Part shown: positions 1 to 8,600 of the stretch, piece by piece
Layout of the letters: the number at the start of each line of letters is the position of its first letter
Numbering within the stretch: the stretch's first letter is position 1
NCBI GenBank assembly: GCA_019429385.1
Contig: JAHYIS010000018.1
Location: 1 to 45,360 of the forward strand
DNA from: ANME-2 cluster archaeon
Lineage (GTDB): Archaea; Halobacteriota; Methanosarcinia; Methanosarcinales; Methanocomedenaceae
Reading direction: 5' to 3'
Length of the DNA stretch: 45,360 nt
Program-made: the position numbers and the translations under genes
Notes under the pieces: generated by a model
The model's database searches: none
Told to the model about the DNA's origin: nothing
What the model saw: the letters and a program-made list of their open reading frames with translations, nothing else

Positions 1-3000
1 CCGCATGACAGGAAGGATTTGCACATGCTCCACTCGTACCATCAGCTTTGGTCAATACATGTTCACCTGCACCCGGTGCATTGAATGGTGCATCATCGAG
101 GTTACTTGCATAGTGGCAGTCAGCACAGTTAGTGACAGTAGAGCTACCTGCATTGTATCGATTCACATAGGTCGAATTGGCAACAGAACCACGGGGATTA
201 TCCTGGTGATAAATTCCATCTGCAACATGACAATCTACACAACTTGCTTTTCCATGTTGCTTATCGGTAAATTGAATTGTTGAATTGTATGGATTAATAA
301 TACCTACATGGCAATCAGTACAGTAGTACGTGTTGGAAACATTTGTACCGGAATGGGCATTATTGAAATGGCATGTCATACAGTCTTCAGACGTTAAATT
401 ATTATCTCCACCAACAGAAGTATTAAGGTTCAGATGTCCACCAATATCTGTAATATCTACAACAGGCCCTGACCCTCCATAGTTGTGACATTCAACACAT
501 GCTCCTCCGCCTCCACCTAATAATGAAGCATCATGAATTTTTCCATCTGTATTCCCCTGTTCTCTATGACAGGTATAGCAATTTTTATCACCGTCATGTG
601 TAATATCAGTCAGGGATAGATCGTCAAACACTTGATCGAATTCGCTCGTGTTTTGGTGGCAGTAGGAACAATTTGTCTCGTTTGTCAGTCTCATATCAAC
701 TCTTATCTTACCATAATGATACGGATTGGTTGGACCACCAGATATACCATTTCCATCAGTGTCAAATGTACCGTTTTCAGCATCATTGTTGGATAAAATC
801 ATTTCTGAAATATTCTGGTGACATGCAAGGCATGATGATATATTATTCGCAGCTTCCGTCACTACCCGGATATCCTGGCCATTCTTAAAATGTTCGGCAA
901 CAATTGGTGCACTATATATCCCGGCATCCGTTGAGTTTTCCAAGTGACAATCTATGCAAATATAGGGTGTATTGTAACGATCACCCATACCAGATGGTTC
1001 GGTCCCGTTGGTCTGGTGGCAACCCCAGCAGGCTTCATTTGGATTACTCGTTCTATTATTTACTATACCATGAATGCCTGAATTAATTACTGTAACATCA
1101 ACCAGGTGTATCGCACCTTTTCCTATATCATGACAGGCGATACAATCTGGTCCTCCACCACCTGTTACGTTATGAGGATCACCATGGCAAGATAAGCACT
1201 CACTTGCAGGATAATATGTGAACTCAGGATCAAGTGCAGGATGATTGGAGGGGGTCACTGTATGACAGCTCTGACAATCTCTTACTATAATATCATGCAT
1301 TGCATTATGACACATCCTGCATTGAACATCCAAAGTACCATCATTGTTGGTATCAGTATGTGCAAAGCCCGGGTTCCAATCAGGGATTTGATATTCGGTA
1401 TATGCATCATTTGTACTTTCTGAATTATGACAAACATTGCATTCCGGTATTTTGATTATTGGCTTTTTTTCAATGGGATAAGTACTTGATAAAGAATAAT
1501 CTATAACTCCTTCCTGCAGATGGAATAACTTTATTATCCATGTTCCATTGGCTGGATCAATAATATTCACATTGATTGGAGATGTGAGGTTTTGGATTAT
1601 ATCGCATGGATTGCTGCCACAAGGCCCTTGCAGTCCTGATGTCATATTATCTACCGGACCGATAATATATACTTCAACTACTTTTGTGCTCGCATACCCA
1701 GTGACCGTTAGGGTCAAATTTTCAGTCCCGGCCACATCTACAATATACGTATCAGTAAAAGACTCGCTTGATGTAAAAGTAGGATTATAATCACCAAGAG
1801 TCCCATCTAATTGATATTGGCCCGGAGGTATTTCAGGATAATTCAGATCACCATGGCAGAATTCGCAGGTCAGGTTCTTGTGTGTCCCCGATGAGAAACT
1901 GATATTAATACCATAAAGGGTATAGCTAGCGATCTGTGCTGTATCAGTCCCGTCATTATCATGAATGAATGGTGTATGGCATTGTATACATGTTGTCGTG
2001 GTTACATGGGACGATATGCTATATGGTGGTTGTACATACCAGGCCCCATCAAGGAATCCCCCACTATGCCCATATTGCATTTCGTGAACGTGTAAGGGAT
2101 TTGCAGCAAGTGGGGGACCAAAGAATGGTGAACTTCCAGGGTAAAGGAATCCACGCGAACCGCTATGGCAGGTATACATACAGGATTGCATGCCACCACC
2201 TTCGCTGTGGATAAAACTGGTCTCACTACCACTTAATTTCTTATTATGGCAGTTCTGGCACCCAAATATCGTGGTCTGGAATTGAGTGGTAGCCATTACA
2301 GGAGTATTATTTATTGAAGTGTCAAGGATAATTGTGTAATTGCCCGAATATTGCTCAGCAAAAGGGTCATAGAAAAAGTATCCTGAATAGAGTCCGGGAT
2401 GACCTATATCTTCCTGAAGTATTACCTGTCTTGTATGCTGGTCATATTGCAAAGTTGTAACTTCTGTGATTGGGTCAGTGCGATTTATTAATGTAAGATG
2501 AGGATACGTTACATTAACACTCAGGATTTTTATCTCAGCAGAAGTCTCTGCATCATCACTGAAAAGAAGTATCGTGCCTGATGTGACCTGGATGTCGTCA
2601 ATATACCAGCCTTCATCGTTGACAGCAGTATCAGACTTGAATCTAAACCCAAGAAGTATTGTATTTCCCGTGTATAGTGTAAGGTCCATGTTCTCAAGTG
2701 ACCAATTATTGTTACTGTTACCGGTGATTCCATTACCAAGATTATTTCCATTGGGATTTGTATTAGTTGTTAAGGTTCCTGGGAGATATGTCCAGGTATT
2801 TCCTCCATCAGTCGATACACCAACATATCCATAGTCCCAATCTGTTTCCATGGAATACCATGTCCAAAAGGTTAGATTTGCAGAAGTAACGTCTGAAAGG
2901 TCAACTTCCTTTATCATCCAGAGGTCAATCTGGTCTGGATAATTATTCAATGTGGTTATGGGAGTGGTGTCTGTATCAGCCTTATAGCTTAAGTCCTGAC

Positions 3001-3625
3001 TATGATTTCTGTACGTTGCCTGAGGCCATGTGGGTAGTGTTGTAAGCCCAGTGACGGGTTTAATTGTTCCAGTGGAATTATCAAGAACCATTAAATATAT
3101 CATATTTTTTTGTTTTTCTGAACCAAAATCAAAAGCATCCCACCATGACCAACCAGTATATCCACCATTGAAAAAAGGGCCTAACTGGTAGGTTGTTTGC
3201 CCAACCCGGAGAATAGCGGATAAATTATTATTAACAGATAGAATACCATCAAGAGATGTAATTGGATAAGTTTCAACAGTTTGTATTAAATTGTGCGAAA
3301 TAGGAATAGTATGTTGTAACACCCATTCATTATTACTCGCTGTAATTTCAGAATAATTTATTAAATAATGACATTCCATGCAAACTTCATTCGATAAAAT
3401 ATCTGATTCGGTAGTATTTAAAATGTCAATACTCAAATGGTCATTTTCAATAGTATTTATTGGTGACAGAGCATTTACAATGAATACCCAATTTCCAAAA
3501 ACGATAATCATCAATACAGTGAAAATCCCAAATAAAGTTGATAGACTAATTATTATATTATTTTTTACTTTCCCTGACTGTATTCGATCAATAATACTTT
3601 CATGTGTCCCACTCTTCCATGTCAT
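1..3625 (-). CDS. Large multiheme c-type cytochrome, C-terminus cut by window start
   Basis: The frame is open from an ATG at 3625 to base 1, about 1208 residues, with the stop outside the window. It has 21 haem c motifs: 19 CxxCH, one CX3CH (near 2180) and one CX4CH at the very end. I checked that motifs at 3382, 2260, 1441, 1030 and 25 are all in the same frame as the ATG. A single hydrophobic segment (about residues 23-44) should anchor or export the protein. Haem 1 is near residue 82. A haem-free region follows, with a MAM/concanavalin-like stretch (about 237-346, 'DGGNTW' and 'WYIDDIQV'). Haems run from residue 456 on, interrupted by a haem-free beta-rich insert at about 604-708. A GGAG ribosome site lies at 3634-3637, 8 nt before ATG. 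The likely role is extracytoplasmic electron transfer, as in ANME-type archaea. Exact partners are unknown. Confidence 0.9.
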   Translation of the reverse strand, partial: MTWKSGTHESIIDRIQSGKVKNNIIISLSTLFGIFTVLMIIVFGNWVFIVNALSPINTIENDHLSIDILNTTESDILSNEVCMECHYLINYSEITASNNEWVLQHTIPISHNLIQTVETYPITSLDGILSVNNNLSAILRVGQTTYQLGPFFNGGYTGWSWWDAFDFGSEKQKNMIYLMVLDNSTGTIKPVTGLTTLPTWPQATYRNHSQDLSYKADTDTTPITTLNNYPDQIDLWMIKEVDLSDVTSANLTFWTWYSMETDWDYGYVGVSTDGGNTWTYLPGTLTTNTNPNGNNLGNGITGNSNNNWSLENMDLTLYTGNTILLGFRFKSDTAVNDEGWYIDDIQVTSGTILLFSDDAETSAEIKILSVNVTYPHLTLINRTDPITEVTTLQYDQHTRQVILQEDIGHPGLYSGYFFYDPFAEQYSGNYTIILDTSINNTPVMATTQFQTTIFGCQNCHNKKLSGSETSFIHSEGGGMQSCMYTCHSGSRGFLYPGSSPFFGPPLAANPLHVHEMQYGHSGGFLDGAWYVQPPYSISSHVTTTTCIQCHTPFIHDNDGTDTAQIASYTLYGINISFSSGTHKNLTCEFCHGDLNYPEIPPGQYQLDGTLGDYNPTFTSSESFTDTYIVDVAGTENLTLTVTGYASTKVVEVYIIGPVDNMTSGLQGPCGSNPCDIIQNLTSPINVNIIDPANGTWIIKLFHLQEGVIDYSLSSTYPIEKKPIIKIPECNVCHNSESTNDAYTEYQIPDWNPGFAHTDTNNDGTLDVQCRMCHNAMHDIIVRDCQSCHTVTPSNHPALDPEFTYYPASECLSCHGDPHNVTGGGGPDCIACHDIGKGAIHLVDVTVINSGIHGIVNNRTSNPNEACWGCHQTNGTEPSGMGDRYNTPYICIDCHLENSTDAGIYSAPIVAEHFKNGQDIRVVTEAANNISSCLACHQNISEMILSNNDAENGTFDTDGNGISGGPTNPYHYGKIRVDMRLTNETNCSYCHQNTSEFDQVFDDLSLTDITHDGDKNCYTCHREQGNTDGKIHDASLLGGGGGACVECHNYGGSGPVVDITDIGGHLNLNTSVGGDNNLTSEDCMTCHFNNAHSGTNVSNTYYCTDCHVGIINPYNSTIQFTDKQHGKASCVDCHVADGIYHQDNPRGSVANSTYVNRYNAGSSTVTNCADCHYASNLDDAPFNAPGAGEHVLTKADGTSGACANPSCHA

Positions 3626-3729
3626 AAATTTAACTCCAATTAAATTTTATTCAGAAGAAAGAGATTTAACTAGGTGCTCTTCTCCTAAAATTGACTATTA
3701 CTTCCGTATGATACTATCATATGTAGGTA

Positions 3730-3741
3730 TAAATATAATTA
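3730..3741 (-). promoter_or_regulatory. Possible TATA element for the first cytochrome
   Basis: On the minus strand an AT-rich TTATATTTATA-like element lies about 105 bases upstream of the cytochrome ATG. This would give a leader of roughly 80 nt that contains the GGAG site. The 248-bp gap 3626-3873 otherwise holds no gene I can support. The left end of the insertion sequence starts at its far side, so the IS sits directly upstream of this promoter. Assignment is by motif only. Confidence 0.35.
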
Positions 3742-3864
3742 ATCCAACATGAATAATCATTATTGAATCCGTGTTTTGCAATTCAATATTTTGGTCCGAC
3801 TGTAGAAATAATAGAGATATATTTAAAAATATTTAATTATCGTAGAACTCATATAACCTAAGTT

Positions 3865-3882
3865 CCCATTCAGTTAGGCACA
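3865..3882 (+). repeat. Left terminal inverted repeat of the IS
   Basis: This 18-base sequence pairs with 5498-5515 in inverted orientation at 14 of 18 positions. The core TTAGGCACA (3874-3882) is identical in both ends and includes the transposase stop codon (TAA on the minus strand). Confidence 0.6.
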
Positions 3883-5421
3883 TAGTGCCTCTAATATTTC
3901 CCTTTGTCTCTTTGTTTGTTCAGTCACAATCTGAGTCCCATCTGGCAATATCATCACTTTGTTCTTCTCAATCTCAGTAATCAATGCCCCTACTGAATAT
4001 CTTTTTGACAACTCTGCATCCCTCATCATTTTCATCAATCTCATTCTCAAAATCAACGACAGGAAGCATATAAACAGATATCCCTTCATTGTAGTATCCT
4101 TTCTCACATTAGCAGGCATCACTTCAAGGTCATTTTTCATAATATCAAATCCCTTCTCAACAATATCCTTACTTCTGTACAGGGATAGACATTCTTCCCA
4201 TCCAAAATCGCCCTGGTAAAGAAGTATAAAACGCCCCATCCTGTTAACTCTTTGTGAGACTGAGTTCTTCTTTAATTCCACTTCAAACCGGTCCCCATTC
4301 ACTTTCCAGGTTATATATCGTGCATCTTTCTTTGCGACCTCTTTGAGAACATTAACAGGGTTCATCCAAGACCTGAGCCGCACATCTTTTAGACGCTCAG
4401 CTAGCTCGTACAATCTCTTGTAGAATGAATGTCGCTCGCTTTGCTCACGTTTTTGATCATAATATGCATAACCTTTCACACTGAATTCACCAACATTAAT
4501 GGTCACATGCATGACAAACAGAGGCTCATCCTGGTACATCACAAGATTATTTGGATTTAAAATCAATGAATGAACCTCAGACATCGTTTTTTTGACACTT
4601 TTTAACGTGGTCGAAGGTGGCATTATGAATGAGAGTCCACTGTTTATCATTGCCTCAAGATTCGGAGTCGAGAAAAAACCTCTGTTTATTATCATGGTGT
4701 AATCCTGAATTCCACAGGATTGGAGTTTCTTGATAGTGTTTTTTAAAGTTGTGACAACAACAATGCTTCCGGGATACAAGTCGTACATGATCGGTATTTC
4801 TTGTTCCTTATCGACTACCAGTGACATATTTATTTGTGGCAGATCAAGACCATCCCGATTATAACCCCATTCGAGATGCTTCATCATTTGCGAGTATGAT
4901 GATATTGATGTGATATCATAAACAAGTGTGCTGGCTGTGGATATCTTCTGAGCAAGGTGATTTGAGAAATCGATATGGGCGGTGCTATTGCCAATCAGGT
5001 CAAAGAGATTTGATATTGATTGCGAAGACAGGGGAAGGTCTGGATGTGTTTCGGATAGAAGCGTACCTTCATACCAGCTTTTGATGTGTGATGAAGCAAG
5101 TGGTTTGATCAGATAGTTCATGGCAATTGTTAAAGTGGTCCAGACGTGCTGCTGGGGCAGTATTTTTTGAAGTATGTTTTCAAGGTCAAGGTCATTGATA
5201 ATCTTGAGGAGGGGAAGGAATTCACCATATGAAAGGACTTTTTTTGGTGTGGAGATTAAAGGGGTTGTCTGTGATCTGATTTTGAGGGGGGTACCGTTAA
5301 CGTTTTTGCCTAGATATTTGCTTTTTTGCTTTACGGTTTTTGTTTCTGGGTCGTAGTATGGGGTGATCTCGTAGAGATATTCCTGGCCTTTTATTTTCTT
5401 GATGCGTGTAAATGATTTCAT
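3874..5421 (-). CDS. IS1634-family DDE transposase, probable second-Asp substitution
   Basis: This 515-residue, full-length-looking protein has the IS1634/IS4-type layout. An N-terminal beta-rich region ('YLGKNVNG') comes first. The first catalytic Asp is expected in 'LVYDITSISSYS'. The second Asp is expected in a DRGF-type motif, and the acidic residue lies in 'YRSKDIVEKGFDIMK' (Y-(2)-R-(3)-E-like). At the second position the sequence reads 'IINRGFFS', so Asn replaces the expected Asp, a single-base change (GAC to AAC). If correct, the enzyme is catalytically impaired even though the reading frame is intact. A TATA-like element at 5444-5452 lies about 27 nt from the ATG, so transcription may be leaderless. 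It would move the element by cut-and-paste if active. Confidence 0.88.
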   Translation of the reverse strand: MKSFTRIKKIKGQEYLYEITPYYDPETKTVKQKSKYLGKNVNGTPLKIRSQTTPLISTPKKVLSYGEFLPLLKIINDLDLENILQKILPQQHVWTTLTIAMNYLIKPLASSHIKSWYEGTLLSETHPDLPLSSQSISNLFDLIGNSTAHIDFSNHLAQKISTASTLVYDITSISSYSQMMKHLEWGYNRDGLDLPQINMSLVVDKEQEIPIMYDLYPGSIVVVTTLKNTIKKLQSCGIQDYTMIINRGFFSTPNLEAMINSGLSFIMPPSTTLKSVKKTMSEVHSLILNPNNLVMYQDEPLFVMHVTINVGEFSVKGYAYYDQKREQSERHSFYKRLYELAERLKDVRLRSWMNPVNVLKEVAKKDARYITWKVNGDRFEVELKKNSVSQRVNRMGRFILLYQGDFGWEECLSLYRSKDIVEKGFDIMKNDLEVMPANVRKDTTMKGYLFICFLSLILRMRLMKMMRDAELSKRYSVGALITEIEKNKVMILPDGTQIVTEQTKRQREILEALCA

Positions 5422-5443
5422 ATGCCTAATAATTAGGCACAGT

Positions 5444-5452
5444 AATATAAAT
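5444..5452 (-). promoter_or_regulatory. TATA box of the transposase gene
   Basis: The minus strand carries a TTTATATTA element centred about 27 nt upstream of the transposase ATG at 5421. That spacing puts the start of transcription at or next to the start codon. Confidence 0.45.
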
Positions 5453-5497
5453 ACTTTTCGATATGGGGCAAGAGAAATTGGAGGGAATGTGGACGAT

Positions 5498-5515
5498 TGT
5501 GCCTAATTTAGTAGG
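5498..5515 (-). repeat. Right terminal inverted repeat of the IS
   Basis: This is the inverted partner of 3865-3882. Two further GTGCCTAA/TTAGGCAC-like palindromic copies lie nearby, at 5424-5439 just upstream of the transposase start and at 5523-5535 just outside. Transposase binding sites or an older nested end are possible explanations. Confidence 0.55.
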
Positions 5516-5638
5516 AGCTCAGGTGCTAAAGGCACTATTTTTCATTAACTGTCAAAGTTGGGGCATAAAGGATAATTTTCTGTACTAGAATAAATCCGAC
5601 CACAAGGGATGATTTTTTTTAAAAAAAAAGAAACACAC
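5516..5638. other. Short intergenic gap between IS and coiled-coil gene
   Basis: No gene is supported here. Its far end holds the poly-T signal described separately. Confidence 0.4.
5611..5630 (-). terminator. Poly-T terminator after the coiled-coil gene
   Basis: Immediately after the coiled-coil stop codon the minus strand reads a run of nine T followed by a run of A, so a T-rich tract with dyad symmetry. Archaeal polymerase terminates at such U-rich tracts. It would end the actin/coiled-coil transcript. Confidence 0.5.
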
Positions 5639-8600
5639 TCACTTGATTTTAACATTTTGGTAAAACAATTTACTGTGCACGTCTGCCAGTTTATTTTTCT
5701 GAGATTCCTCTTTAAGCGTTTTCTCAATCCGGTCTTTTTCCAGTTCCAGGGTCTTGACCTGTTTATCTCTCTTTTCAAGTTCCCTGTTCAGATTAACTAT
5801 TGTCACCTGCAACCTGTGAATGCTTTCAAGTTCACCCTTTTCATTCAGTGCTTTTTTCTTCAGGTCAGCAATTTCTTCCTGTTGTAGTTTGAGTTTACGG
5901 GCATGTGCTTCCATTTCCTTCTTGAACGTATTGATCTGCTGTTGCTTTTGAGTTACTTCCAGCACATCTTTTTCAACTTTATCCCGCAGTTTATTCTGTT
6001 CAGGAACGATGAGGTTGAGTTCTTTTCGCTCGTTCTCAAGCTTTGTCTTGACCTCTTGCAGTTTATTTCGCTGCTGTTCCATTTCGCTGAGTTCGGTTTC
6101 ATATTTTGATTTGACCTCATCGAGGGAAAGACACGTGAGTTCCATTTCCCTGGCACCCAGTCTTTCTTCCAAATCTTCAAGTTCTTTGCGTTTTTGCTCC
6201 AGGTCTTTAAAGTTGGAATTATATTTTTGCCTGAGTTCTTTTAATTCTTTTTCTTTTTTAAGCAACTGGTTGTATTCATTATCTTTTTCATAGATGACTT
6301 TGGAAATGTCCTGTTGTTTTTTGACAAGGTCGTTATATCTTGAATCTATCTGTTCAGCGTGAGATTCTATGTATCGTTGCTTTTCCAGAACATCAGAATA
6401 TTCCAGGTCAATATTCTCTTTTAGATTCTGGACATATTCATGCTTTGATTTCATGTCCCCATAGTCAGATTCAATCTTTGACTTTATACCAGAAATGCCG
6501 GTTTCTTTATCGGTAATCTCTGCTTTAGCGATCTTAATCTCTTCCTCAGAAGATGCAACCTCACTTTTAAGCGATTCGAGTTCCAGACGTTTTGCCTCAA
6601 GTTCCTTAAGCTGTTCATCAAGTGTTATTTGTTCTTCCAATGCCAGTTTTGACTGTTCCTGAATCTTCAGACGTCGAACTTCGATCTCGGCCAGGGATTT
6701 TGACTGTTCATCATTATCTGCTTCGATCTTAGCTTTTAAAGATTCAAATTCCTGCTTCTTTTCAGTAAGTTGGGCAAATTCGTCCTCTTTTTCTGACATT
6801 TCAGACTTGAGAGCTTTAACTTCGGTAATTCTGGAATTTATTTTTTCTTTCAAAGATGCAATTTCGGAGCGTTTGTTCTTTAAGGAAAAGATTTGTTCAT
6901 CCAGTTTGTCCTGCATTTCCTGTGCTTGTGTTGTCCGTTCCTGAAGTTCAGATTGCCGTGCTTCAAATTCAGCCATTGATTTTTGGAGGGCAGCATTTTC
7001 AGATTCAAAACGAGCTTTTGCACTCTCAAGTTCCTGCTGCTTCGTAGTAATCTCGGCAGACTCTTCTTCTACCCGTTCCTTTTCGGATTCAAGGGTTTTG
7101 ACCTCGGCAATCCTGGATTCAATCTCTTCTTTTAAGGTTGCAAGTTCGGCGCGTTTGGATTGAAGTAAATCAAATTCTATATCCAGTTCACTTTTGTCTT
7201 CCTCTGCCAGCTTTCTTCTTTCCTGAAGTTCCAGGTGTTGTGCTTCAAATTCCGCAGTTGATTTTTTAAGGTCAGCATTTTCAGATTCAAACGTAGCTTT
7301 GGCAGTTTCAAGTTCCTGTTGCTTTTTCGTTATTTCGGTGGACTCTTCCTCTACCCGTTCCTTTTCGGATTCAAGGGTTTTGACCTCGGCAATCCTGGAT
7401 TCAATCTCTTCTTTTAAGGTTGCAAGTTCGGCGCGCTTGGATTGAAGTAAATCAAATTCTATATCCAGTTCACTTTTGTCTTCCTCTGCCAGCTTTCTTC
7501 TTTCCTGAAGTTCCAGGTGCTGTGCTTCAAATTCCGCAGTTGATTTTTGAAGGTCAGCATTTTCAGATTCAAACGTAGCTTTGGCAGTTTCAAGTTCCTG
7601 TTGCTTTTTCGTTATTTCGGCAGACTCTTCCTCTCCCCGTTCCTTTTCGGATTCAAGGGTCTTGACCTCGGCAATCCTGGATTCAATCTCTTCTTTTAAA
7701 GTTGCAAGTTCGGCGCGTTTGGATTGAAAACTCTCAAGTTCTTTATCCAGTTTCACTTGCATCTCATGTGCTTGTTTTGTTCTTTCCTGGAGTTCAGACT
7801 GCTTTGCTTCAATATTTACCGTTGATTTTTTAAGGTCAGCATTTTCAGATTCAAACCGAGCTTTCGCAGTTTCAAGTTCCTGTTGCTTTTTAGTTATTTC
7901 GGCAGACTCTCCCTCTACCCTTTCCTTTTCGGACTCAAGGGTCTTGACCTCGGTAATTCTGGATTCAACTTCTTCTTTCAAAGCTGATAGTTCAGTGCGT
8001 TTGGATTCAAGGATCTGAAGTTCTGCATCCAGTTTTTCCTTCTCATCCTCTGCCAGCCTTGTTTTTTCCTGCAGTTCCTGACGTTGTGCTGTTATTTCTG
8101 TCCAGGAATTTTGAATTTCACTACTGTTTGCAACAATTTTCTCGTTTTCAATCTCAAGTTCCTGTTTTTTATTATTGACCCGGATATATTCCTCTTCTAA
8201 TATGGTTTTCTCAGATTCAAGGACCGAAATTTCTGCTATTCGAGATTCGATTTCAGCTTTAAGGTCAGCAAGTTCAGTGCGTTTTGATTGAAGTGAATCA
8301 AGTTCTTTGTCCAGTTTTTTCTTTTTTTCTTTTGCTTGTTCAGTCTTTTCCTGAAGATCAATATGCTGTCTTTCCATCTCAGCCCATGATTTTTGTATTT
8401 CGCTACTATCGGAAATGATTTTTTCTTTTTCAGCGTCAAGCTCCTGTTTTTTCCTGAAAATCTCGGCAGATTCTGTCTCGATTTTTAACGTTTGTGATTC
8501 AAGCGACCTGTTAACTTCAGATTCAGTAGCTTTAACTTCTTCTCTCAGGGATGCCAGTTCATTGCGTCTAACTTCAAGTGATATAAGGTCTTCATCCAGT

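Larger units (their letters stand above)
3865..5515 (-). mobile_element. IS1634-type insertion sequence (IS4 superfamily), about 1.65 kb
   Basis: The element consists of one transposase gene between imperfect inverted ends. The left end 3865-3882 and the reverse complement of the right end 5498-5515 agree at 14 of 18 positions, with a perfect nine-base core TTAGGCACA. The left core overlaps the transposase stop codon. I could not find a convincing target-site duplication beside these limits, so the exact boundaries may be off by a few bases. Length fits IS1634 elements (roughly 1.5-2 kb). It sits between the cytochrome promoter region and the end of the coiled-coil operon and interrupts no recognisable gene. 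Confidence 0.75.
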
